A stretch of DNA of 64,000 nucleotides from Tetrapyrgos nigripes (taxonomy: Eukaryota > Basidiomycota > Agaricomycetes > Agaricales > Campanellaceae). The notes under the pieces are model-generated. The model was not told where the DNA came from. It saw only the letters and a list, made by a program, of their open reading frames with translations, and searched no databases. This document shows positions 55,256 to 64,000 of this stretch, one piece after another. A program made the position numbers and the translations under genes. Positions within the stretch are counted from its first letter, which is position 1. Each line of letters opens with the position of its first letter. Location: the NCBI GenBank assembly GCA_013368315.1, contig JAACJM010000003.1:1-64000 (forward strand), in the 5' to 3' direction.

Positions 55256-56461
55256 CTATTTCTGCCCCACACTAGCGCTGCTTTGCGTTACATCTGCCGC
55301 AATCGCATCACTGAGACTGTGTCTCCTCTTCTCCTCGGCACTTTCCACTCGTAGTCTCAAGCCAGGGAAGGCTCCCTTGACGACGGCATCTAGCTTCGGC
55401 CAAATCTCGTCTGATGTCGTACCCGTCAACGTCTGCAGTATCAACCGATGTGGCGGTCGTGAGTGGAACGCTAGCTGATGAGGATGCTGATGGGATTCCG
55501 ATGGGGAGGCGAAGGAATGGGTTTCTGCGCAGACTGCGCGTAATACGAGAGTAACGGTTCTGTCGTAGAGTAGAATTTTTCGAGACGACGAGAGAAGATT
55601 TCCTGTATTAGTGCGGTGGGTTACCCGTGTGCAGCTTACATGACAGTTGTGAATACGTACGGGATTGTCATCAGGTCTCTTAGTTAGTGGCTCTCCTGTC
55701 TGGTCATCAAATCCTTCCACCTTTGGGCGGTTGTAGGACATGTTGTACACTCTTCCAGAAGGAAGGTGAACCCAGCGGTCAGATATTCGGCCGAGGATGA
55801 CTTCATTCGGAACTTCGAGATTGACTACGAGACTCAAGGGTAGATGTTGCTTGCTGCGCCGCGATTCAACACGTTGTAGATAGAGCAATATGAGTAGAAG
55901 ACACACCTTAAATGCGTGTCCAACATTTCTCCTTGAGCTAGCGTACGAGGAAAGCCATCCAGTATCCAGTGCTTGTCATGAAGTAGATCCAATTTGCTAG
56001 TGACCACTTGGAGCATTAACTCATCCGGAACAAGTCCTCCTTGGGCAACAATCTCCTCAGCTTGAAGACCCACTTCAGTCCTAAATTATTCATCGCGGAT
56101 GGAAAGGAGACCGTCAAAAATGATCAATTGTGGATGACGTACGTGAAGCACATGGAACATGCACTTACTTTTCCAGAATATGCTGCCTGAGCAAGTCTCC
56201 AGTGGACAAAGCGACAATATCGTATTTCTTGACCAGCCTCGTGCTGAGAGTACCCTTTCCGGCACCTGGTTTACCGAACATCAACATGCGAAGCATACGA
56301 CAATGTCGGTGGTCATTTTCTTGTTCCGAATCCTGTCTAGCCGCCCGAAGCGTGTTCAAGAAGAAAGGCAAAGCTTTCTGATTCGCATTTGATCCTGAAA
56401 TATAACGGACAGAACTGGGACCTGCGATGGGGGTCTGACGAGCAGTCCTGAGGGCGTTCAT
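55256..56461 (-). CDS. ADK2: Mitochondrial adenylate kinase (AK3/GTP:AMP type)
   Basis: Met at 56461 ([20 protein letters not shown]) opens a presequence; the frame extends further upstream but is less likely. The P-loop is [20 protein letters not shown], then [17 protein letters not shown]. After an intron come [20 protein letters not shown] and [13 protein letters not shown] (NMP-binding DGFPR). The next exon gives [20 protein letters not shown], the LID ([16 protein letters not shown]), [12 protein letters not shown], and [20 protein letters not shown]. The frame then breaks at the AAA at 55522-55524. One more A would continue as [20 protein letters not shown] and [18 protein letters not shown] to the stop at 55256. 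The LID lacks the four-Cys zinc form. Confidence 0.88.
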
Positions 56462-56683
56462 GGGGGAAGGAACGAGAAAGAGGACGGAGTAGAACGGGAT
56501 GCCTGGGGCCCCATTACTGTGCATTATTTCATCTCGTGATCGAACAATTCCCCAAAGTTTCGCAATTCGCAGCTGTATCGTTCGATTCCCCAAGCTGAAA
56601 TACAGATAAAGAAGACGACGGAGCAGTAATATCGATGTGATTTCAAGAGGATCTACGCTACATATAGAATTCCTTCACCCAGG

Positions 56684-57936
56684 CTATGACGAAGTCGAAG
56701 ACATATGATTCTCTGGCTGATTTGCATTCCCCCATCCAATCAGCTCCCTCATCCGCCAGACTCCCACTGGGCCTCGTACATCCTTATTTAGCAGAGCAGC
56801 ACAGATAGCTTCTGCAACATGATCAACATGGATAGGAGGAATGGTCATGCAATTGGCGATGCTTTCTAACGGAGATCCGGTTTCTTCTGCTTCTGTTTTT
56901 GGTGAAAATGCGGAGCTCAAGGAACGGAGAATTTGTGAGGGGGTAGGTATGCCAGGAGGTATCTTTGCTTGAATAGATGAGGAGAGGTCTATTAAGGCCG
57001 CGGCTGGCGTAGTTAGAGGGCGTTGATGAGCGTGGTACACTAGACCTGTATCAACAAGGGAATCAGAATCAGCTAGGTATGGACAAATTGGGTACGAAGA
57101 CATACTTGGACGGATGTACACTCCTCGGTGTTGATCGTCCAGCAGTTCCTCTATTCTCTTTTCAGCTTCACGCTTGGTTTCGATATACCGTGCAGGAATG
57201 ACCGGCCGAAACACGTCCTCAGCAGAGATGTACACAAAGGGGCGAGGTGTCGACTCATATGTCCTGCCTTGTCCAGATGACTGGAATGCTTCGTATACAC
57301 GGAGCGCTACAAGAACCAGGGTGTCAGCCAGAACCATAGACGTTACGGCCAATGAGAAATACGCACCAGAATCGCGGTTGATTCGTTCATAACTCCCTTC
57401 ACCACCTTTCATCAAAGGATTCTTTCCACTTAGCATGCTATCGCACACTGTGCCGAGGACTTTGACGACATTTCCCTCCCGCAGTGCTTGTTTGTAAGTT
57501 CCGCCGTCTTCAATCAAAGTTCCGAGGGTATGGACTACTCCGTCTGCGTCGGCGAGGGCGTTTTCGAACGTAGAAGGGTTGTACGCAGAGCCTTGTAGCC
57601 AGGTTACCTGTAGGCTATCAGTCAAACTAGAATTAGCACTAGGAAAGCTATCACCACACTTTAGACGTCCAGTCAGGGGAGTGACCTTTAGGTGTCGTAT
57701 ACGGTCGTCCAGAAGAGCTATAACACGGGTTCAGCAGAGACGTAATATTTTTGAAAGATGTATGGCTGACCTTACACTTGCAACGTTCATGCCCTTCGCC
57801 AGCGCAATTCGACATACTGCTGATCCTAGAATGTGACCAAGAAGACGCGTCAAGTATCGGTATGGGCACGACAGAGAGCGTGTCTTTTACCTATGAAGCC
57901 ATTTCCACCCACAACAAGGATTTTTTGAACCGACAT
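56684..57936 (-). CDS. COQ11: COQ11-like NAD(P)-binding mitochondrial protein
   Basis: An atypical short-chain dehydrogenase (NDUFA9-like) that in yeast joins the coenzyme Q synthome. MSVQKILVVGGNGFIG starts at 57936 with the GxxGxxG dinucleotide motif, then exons SAVCRIALAKGMNVASV and SSSGRPYTTPKGHSPDW. TWLQGSAYNPSTFENALADA, VVHTLGTLIEDGGTYKQAL and YERINRDS follow. After an intron that is easily retained, ALRVYEAFQSS and RPFVYISAEDVFRPVIPARY, with YIETKREAEKRI (YxxxK), appear. The C-terminal substrate part has HVDHVAEAICAALLNKDVRG and ends at 56684. It is tandem with ADK2 on the same strand, 222 bp apart. Confidence 0.85.
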
Positions 57937-58387
57937 CGCGGTATAAAGTGAGGCGCGTAGAACCCTAACCTTGAGATCGCTTCGCAAAATGAAGGGCACA
58001 ACGAAGAGTCTGTATTGAACTATATACAAGTACTACTGACGAAATACTAGTAGTACATACTGAGTCCATAGTACCGAGTCCATACCAGGGTATGATATAG
58101 CTAGTTCATCCAAGATCCCAACAGACTCTAATGAGAACCGAAGCTCCACAAAGAAAGTAACGAGAGCAACAAGAATAACAGTGCGATGAAGATTGTAAAA
58201 AGCGCAAAGCTGACCGACCTGCGGAAGAGGTACGGGCAAAATGACACCATGAAGGTAATGATGCAAAAACGGTAGTACCAACACCAGGTCGTTCTTGTCG
58301 TAATCATGATCATTAACCAGCTTCATGGAACAATGTCATTATGTCCACCAACAAAAGAAAGAGGAAAAAGGTATGGTTGAGATTAAC
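57937..58387. other. Intergenic stretch, no supported gene
   Basis: Only hydrophobic minus-strand open frames without start context or splice partners are seen. It includes the COQ11 promoter and the 3' flank of the beta-barrel gene. Confidence 0.4.
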
Positions 58388-59570
58388 TTAGTCGAGAAGC
58401 TTCCACTTGACTGTAGCGCATTAAGTACAATGTGCAGGAGAAGGAATGAAGATACTTACTATCGATGAGACCCTCGTCCAAGCTTGCGAGCTGCTGGAAG
58501 GCAGCAACCGACATGTCAATGGAGTTGCCGTTGTTGCAAGTAGGGCAAGCATCGGCAATAGTGCAGGTCACGGACTAAGAACGCCGTTAGAAATTTTGGA
58601 TATATTGGGGTTAGCGAGGCGCGTACCTTGTTGTTCTTGGCATTGAAGATTTGTACCTTCTTACCGCAGAGATCAGATTGCTTGCTGGTGTTACCGTACT
58701 GGGCAGTGTCTGTCATTGATATATTAGTGCAAGGTAAAAAATCCCCGAAGTGAGAATCTTACCCATGGCGACAATGAGATCGTTATCGCTGTGGACAGTA
58801 CCGCAGGCACCAGCGACACCATTTTGGTAGAAGAAAGTACCGCTATTGAAAGAGTAAGCAAAGGATAATGAGGGATGGCAGAAAAGGACTTACAATCCAC
58901 CGGTGATGAGGCCAGTGAGGCCGGCGAGGCCACCCGAAGAACCGCCCGAAGAACCGCTGGAAGAACCGGAGTCGGAAGTGGGCTGTGGCGCCTCCGAAGA
59001 GGAAGTGTGCTCGCGGTGTGTGGTCGGAGCGGGAGCGGGAGCAGCAGAGGTCGTGGGCTCAGGTTCTGGAGTGGACGTAGGGGCGGCAGAGGTCGTTGGC
59101 TCAGCTGCTGGGGTGGACGTACGCGTATGGGCGGGTTTGTGAGAGGACGTGGGAGCGGGTGTAGTAGGCTCAGGAGCGAGCGAAGTAGATTCGGGCTCAT
59201 CTCCCTCCTCCTCGCAGTCTTCGGTTGCAACAACTTCAGCTGCGGAAGCCGAGGCAGAAGCCGAAGGGATGCATTCTGGAGCTCGGTTATCCTTCAAGTT
59301 CTCAGTGGCCTGAAAGAATCAAACGATTAGGAAAACATCGCCATTGGAGAGGGGATTTTTACACACAAGCATGGGACGACAGCAAGTGTCAAAGTAAGGC
59401 TTGCCGTGCTGGAACTGGCAGCCAAGAGCCAAATAACGCGTATGGTAGGTCTGGTAGTCTTCCAGATAGCCATTGGCGTATCCAGGAGGAGAGAATGAGC
59501 GGGGAATCACGAAAGCGTTGGTGGAGAGAGCCGAGAGGGCGAGAGTGGAGACGAGGGAGAGGGCGAACAT
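58388..59570 (-). CDS. Secreted double-psi beta-barrel (RlpA/barwin-like) protein
   Basis: MFALSLVSTLALSALSTNAF at 59570 is a clear signal peptide. The mature N-terminal region contains YFDTCCRPMLVC, and after an intron ATENLKDNRAPECIPS. A long low-complexity linker (about 59220-58950), rich in Ser, Thr, Pro, Ala and Glu, is likely heavily O-glycosylated. Then the domain begins: GTFFYQNGVAGACGTVHSDN, DLIVAMD, TAQYGNTSKQSDLCGKKVQI, and VTCTIADACPTCNNGNSIDM followed by SVAAFQQLASLDEG. It ends KWKLLD at 58388. The order and the Cys pattern match double-psi beta-barrel proteins of the RlpA/expansin/cerato-platanin-like fold found in fungal secretomes. A carbohydrate-binding or wall role is inferred; I see no catalytic evidence. 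Confidence 0.85.
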
Positions 59571-59812
59571 GGTTTGAAGGAGAGACGAGAATGAGAGGCT
59601 TTAAAAAAGAAAGACTGGAGAAAGAAGAGCGAGTCAGTATGTAAAAAGGCGTCGAAGAAAAAAAAAACGAACCACGACCGTAGACGTTCGCAGCCAAGAA
59701 ACAGTTGAACTTCAATTAGCTCCAATTCGACTTTTATTTTTATTTTGACGGCGAATGCCGGCCGCTTGCCGCTTTCGTACAGCTGCGGTCATCGACGTTG
59801 TCAACAACAACA

Positions 59813-61156
59813 ATGAGTGAGTCCATCGTGCCATACGTCGTTCATCGCTCATTCTCCATACAGGCTACAACCAGAACCCCTTTGCTTCATCCCATTCTCT
59901 CGACGCAAATCCCTTTGACGACCCGCCCGCCCCGCAGGCCGACGCAAGGCTCGAGCAACTCAGACAGCGCGAACTCGACCTCGAACGGCGCGAGCAGGAA
60001 CTCAATGCCAAGGCTCAACATATCAGGGAGCATGGCAGGAAGAACTGGCCTTTCTGTTCGTTCTATCCTCCACTTATGTCTCTTCTGCCACGTCTCATTC
60101 CCATCCAGTCTACCCTCTCATCTACCATGACATTGCAGGTCTGCTGCCTCTCATCTCCACTAATTCTCCAGTCTCATCTCGCACAACAGAGGAAATCCCA
60201 GAAGCATCTCGTCCACTCGTCACCCGTCTCTACCAGCTTTGGCTGGTCCTCTTTGCTACTCTGATCATCAACATGGTCGCCTGTATCCTCATTCTGATAG
60301 CTGGCTCTTCAGATGGAGGTAGAGACGTTGGCGCATCAATAGGGTGACTGCCTTTCCTTTTGCCTATCCTTACTTTACGTCTGACATTCAATAGATATCT
60401 CTTTATGATCTCAATTACTTCATTCCTGCTCTGGTACCGGTGAGTATCATTTTCTCTTCATTTTAATTTCTTCTGACTCCAATCCAGTCCCATTTACAAC
60501 GGTTACATGAAGGTTGGAGTCTACTACTTCTAGTTCGTAGCACCTATCTGACTTGCTTGTCTTTTCCTAGGAGCAATCCTTGTATTACTGTAAGGATTCC
60601 CGCTGATTCTCGCAACTTCTCTTGGCACTCACTCCTCGAAGACTTGTACTTCTTCTTCTGTGGCTGGCATCTTATCTTCAGCATCTATATGTGAGTCCGT
60701 CCATACTCGGGTGATTCTTCTCGAGCCGCTAATGAGAAACCCTAGGATTATCGGCATTCCTAGGTAAATGCCCACTGAACTCCGCGGACCATTGTTAAAG
60801 CTTACCCCTGTGCAGTACCGGGTCCGCAGGTCTGATACAGACCATCCAGATGTTTACAGGCCACCATTGGGTTGCCGCTATCTTTGGTCTGGTCGCTACT
60901 GTTGGCTGGATCCTCCAAGGAGTGGGTAATACTTGGTATTACCGACAAGTAAGCTTCTTGCTGCGTCCGCTTCATCAACAGTGCTGATGTATTTCCTAGA
61001 TATACGCTCATCATAATGCTGCCGGCCACACGATGGAAAAGGTTTGTCTTGGCTTTAGAAGCTTGTGGTGTCGTATCCGAAGCTAACTTTTTTTTTGCGC
61101 AGGCGAAGACGGAGCTGGCGTCGCATGGCGCGAAAGCATATTTCACGAGAGGCTGA
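59813..61156 (+). CDS. Secretory carrier membrane protein (SCAMP)
   Basis: A four-span membrane protein of the post-Golgi and endosomal recycling pathways. The start ATG at 59813 is separated from the rest by an intron whose donor lies after only four bases. YNQNPFASSHSLDANPFDDP follows with NPF motifs, then a charged coiled-coil segment (LEQLRQRELDLERREQEL) and GRKNWPF. After introns, FYPLIYHDIA, EIPEASRPLVTRLYQLWLVL, FATLIINMVACILILIAG, then YLFMISITSFLLWYRPIYNG, FYFFFCGWHLIFSIYMIIGI, STGSAGLIQTIQMFTGHHWV and AAIFGLVATVGWILQGVGNT. It ends ELASHGAKAYFTRG at 61156. NPF repeats, the coiled coil and four hydrophobic spans in this order identify a SCAMP. Confidence 0.92.
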
Positions 61157-61588
61157 TGATTGTGTAGACGTACATATTGCCATGATATTGTCTTTTGTTT
61201 TACCTATGTAGTACTTGGACGAACAATGATAGATAGTTGGACTAAGCGGAGCTGACCTGTGCGTGAGAAATAGCACATGTAAATGTCGAGTTTGTGCAGG
61301 ATTGCTTTCTTCATCTGACCATCATCTAAGGCAAGTCTCAACCTGTTTTCTGCTCTGTACTTTCTCACTTTTCTCCAGCCAAAACCTTTCAAAAAATACA
61401 TATAAAAAACTTCTTTTTATATCCAAGCGGTGTTTGTTGCTCTCCTGTGTGAGTCTCGACTTGTCGATTTTTTTTTCTTTCCATCGCTCATCTCTTGTTT
61501 CTCCAGTCTCAAAAAAAGTTCATAAAGCAGTAACGACCCCAACCTTCTCCCAAACCCCGTTTTCAAAAACATAAACCCTCATATAACA
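61157..61588 (+). promoter_or_regulatory. PAB1 promoter and 5' leader
   Basis: A TATAAAAA box at 61401-61408 lies about 180 bp upstream of the PAB1 ATG within an A-rich tract (61381-61410). A probable 5' leader intron runs from the gtgagt at 61449 to the CTCCAG ending at 61506. The leader after it is A-rich (61511-61517 and just before the ATG), as in PABP genes that bind their own mRNA. Confidence 0.5.
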
Positions 61589-63972
61589 ATGTCTGCTCCT
61601 ACTGTCGAAGCCCAGGCTCCCGTTGCTCCCATTCCCGAGGTCAGCGGCGCCCCTGCCCTTGCTCCGGTTCAGGCCATGCCAATCCCCGCGCCTGCTCCTG
61701 CAGCCAGTTACCCCCAGGGCACTATTGGTTCTGCTCCTAGTGCGTCGCTCTACGTTGGAGAGCTTGACCCTACCGTCACCGAGGCCATGCTTTTCGAGAT
61801 TTTCAACATGATTGGCCCAGTGGCAAGGTGCGTTTGTTGTCTCCCTTTCTACAGTACAGTCAAGCTGACCACCTGTACAGCATTCGTGTCTGCCGTGATG
61901 CTGTTACTCGTCGTTCCTTGGGCTACGCCTACGTCAACTACCTCAATGCTAACGATGGTAAGTCCTCATACCAGTCCTCATCCCAATTTCCGGACATATT
62001 GAACTCTTTGTCCAGGTGAACGAGCTCTCGAGCAGCTCAATTACTCTTTGATCAAAAACCGTGCATGGTCTGTCTCGTTTTGGCACATCTCCACAGCCTC
62101 TTTTCCTCATCCTCTCTCTTCAGCCGGATCATGTGGTCTCAGCGTGACCCTGCCCTGCGTAAGACTGGTCAGGGCAATATTTTCATCAAGAACCTCGATG
62201 AGCAAATTGATAACAAGGTACTGGGCGTGTTTGAACCCTGCAACGATTTTTTAAATAACAATTTCGCTTGGCAGGCTCTACACGATACTTTTGCCGCTTT
62301 TGGCAACGTCCTCTCCTGCAAAGTCGCTACAGATGAGCACGATCGCTCCAAGGGATACGGTTTCGTTCATTATGAAACTGATGAAGCTGCCGAAAATGCT
62401 ATCAAGGCTGTGAACGGGATGCTTTTGAATGACAAGAAGGTCTATGTTGGACACCACATCTCTCGCAAGGTTAGTCAAGTTTTTGCCTCGTTTCATGAAT
62501 GTGCGCTGATTTTTTGACGTAGGAACGTCAATCTAAGATCGAGGAGATGAAGTCCCAATACACCAATCTCTATGTCAAGAATCTCGACCCTGAGATGTCG
62601 CAGGAAGAGTTTGAGAAACTCTTTGGGGAATTCGGCAACGTTACTTCCGCTATCGTTCAGACGGATGAGGAAGGCAACAGCAAAGGCTTTGGGTTTGTCA
62701 ATTTCGAGACCCATGACGAAGCTCAGCTCGCCGTCGACGCTCTCCATGACAAAGAGATCAACGGCCGCAAGCTGTTCGTCTCTCGTGCCCAGAAGAAAGC
62801 GGAGCGCGAGGAAGAACTTCGCAAGTCGTACGAGCAGGCCAAAATGGAGAAGCTCAGCAAATACCAAGGTGTCAACCTGTACATTAAGAACTTGGAAGAC
62901 GATTTCGACGACGACAAACTCCGCGCCGAGTTTGAGCCTTTCGGCACTATCACCAGCTGCAAGGTCATGCGAGACGACAAGGGAACTTCCAAAGGATTTG
63001 GCTTTGTATGCTTTTCTTCTCCCGATGAGGCCACCAAGGCCGTCGCAGAGATGAACAACAAGATGATTGGTACGAAACCCCTCTATGTCTCCCTTGCCCA
63101 GCGTCGCGAAGTGCGTAGGCAGCAGCTCGAGAGCCAGATTGCCCAGCGCAACCAGATTCGTATGCAGCAAGCCGCTGCTGCTGGAATGCCTGGAGGCTAT
63201 CTCAACGGTCCCATGTACTATCCTCCTGGACCTGGCTTCCCTCCTCAAGGCCGTGGCATGATGGGTTACGGTCAGCCCGGCATGATGCCCCCTCGCCCTC
63301 GCTACGGTCCCAACAACGGTCAAGTCGGCGGCATGCCCATACCTCCTTACGGTCAGCCTCCTCAAGGCTACGGTATGCCTGGTTACCCCGGCGGTGGACG
63401 TGGGGCACCTCGCCCTCCCAACCAGAACCGTGGACCTGGATCCTCTCCTACTATGCCCAACGCTCCGATCCCCAGGGCTAACGGTGCTGGACCAGCCAAC
63501 GGTACTCCCAGAGGTCCTGGTCAGGTTGGTAACCGTCCTCCTACTGGACCAGCTCAAGGTCGTCCTCAGCCCGCCCAACCGGGATACAAAGTTAACCCTC
63601 AGACTCGTAATGCTCCTCCTGCCGGTGCTCCCGCGTCTGGCACTCCTATCCCCGATTTGCCTGCTGTCAACACTGCTGCTCTCGCCAACGCCAATTCAGT
63701 GGAGCAGAAGCAGATGTTGGGTGAAGTCATTTACATGAGGATCGCTCCGTACGTATTTGTCATGCAGTTATTGTCATATCTTGAGAGCTGACTCGTTTTT
63801 TATTTCCAGCCAACAACCCGAGCTCGCTGGTAAGATCACCGGTATGCTTCTCGAGATGGACAACAACGAGTTGGTGCAACTTTTGGAGGCTCCCGATGCC
63901 ATGAACGCCAAGGTCATGGAGGCCCTCACCGTCCTTCAGGAATACACTCCTAAGGAAGAGCAGCAGCAGTAG
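61589..63972 (+). CDS. PAB1: Poly(A)-binding protein PAB1
   Basis: The cytoplasmic poly(A)-binding protein that circularises mRNAs and controls translation and decay. [20 protein letters not shown] starts at 61589. RRM1 begins [20 protein letters not shown] and continues after introns as [23 protein letters not shown]2 is [20 protein letters not shown] with [22 protein letters not shown]3 is [20 protein letters not shown] with [23 protein letters not shown]4 is [20 protein letters not shown] with [20 protein letters not shown]. The Pro/Gly/Met-rich linker then leads to the MLLE domain, split by an intron near 63752: [39 protein letters not shown], ending EEQQQ at 63972. All four RRMs keep RNP1/RNP2. 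One intron (62218-62275) falls inside RRM2. Confidence 0.96.
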
Positions 63973-64000
63973 ATGCTTCGCCTTCGATGACACTGTGCAC

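Noticed and set aside
62493..63578. A 361-codon minus-strand open frame in PAB1
   Set aside because: It is antisense to the RRM-coding exons, Arg/Leu/Ser-rich without any motif, and has no start context. Its length follows from codon bias of the sense strand.
1..64000. tRNA, rRNA or CRISPR features
   Set aside because: No B-box-like GGTTCGA pattern in a foldable context, no rRNA-like sequence and no regular repeat-spacer array were seen.

Overview
The window is ordinary chromosomal DNA from a mushroom-forming fungus (Basidiomycota, very probably Agaricomycetes). The evidence is about 30 densely packed genes broken by many 45-70 nt GT-AG introns, donors of the gtgagt/gtaagt/gtgcgt type, short divergent promoters, and a decayed transposon protein of a family I know as abundant in Agaricomycetes. 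I see no bacterial or viral genes, no CRISPR array, and no convincing tRNA or rRNA gene.

Layout. 1-7.3 kb is the least gene-like part: an uncharacterised multi-exon gene (673-1891, minus), a frameshifted transposon-protein relic (about 2290-6586, minus) and a cluster of CCGTAGTT octamers. 7.3-20 kb holds a secreted GH5 mannanase-like protein lacking both catalytic glutamates, a mitochondrial TPR protein, a PTC7-type PP2C phosphatase and the large 1,3-beta-glucan synthase FKS1. 20-33 kb holds a coiled-coil protein, an FHIP/RAI16 trafficking protein, a DNAJC9-like J protein, dolichyl-pyrophosphate phosphatase CAX4, a multi-span Golgi-type membrane protein and a DUF4211 protein. 33-39 kb holds a PRCC-domain protein and two almost identical histone H2B genes in inverted orientation, flanking a methyltransferase and an HTD2-like dehydratase. 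39-55 kb holds NUP133, COA8, a tyrosine phosphatase, LSM6, a SAP-domain mitochondrial protein, an uncharacterised gene with a 9-nt microexon, the WD40 protein CMR1, a mitochondrial J-like protein, the fork-protection factor CSM3 and the N-terminal methyltransferase NTM1. 55-64 kb holds mitochondrial adenylate kinase ADK2, COQ11, a secreted double-psi beta-barrel protein, a SCAMP and poly(A)-binding protein PAB1.

Common threads. Several S-phase or chromatin genes (H2B copy 1, CSM3, DNAJC9-like, CMR1) carry ACGCGT (MCB, the MBF site) in or near their promoters, clustered in three of them, which suggests shared G1/S control. CACGTG hexamers fall almost only in promoters. Several genes serve mitochondria (TPR protein, PTC7, HTD2, COA8, SAP protein, J-like protein, ADK2, COQ11).

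Caution. Three conserved genes (FKS1, FHIP, ADK2) each show one reading-frame break that a single base restores, each in or beside a short homopolymer. This looks more like consensus error than three real null alleles. All exon joins were made by eye from splice motifs and family conservation, and no search was run.
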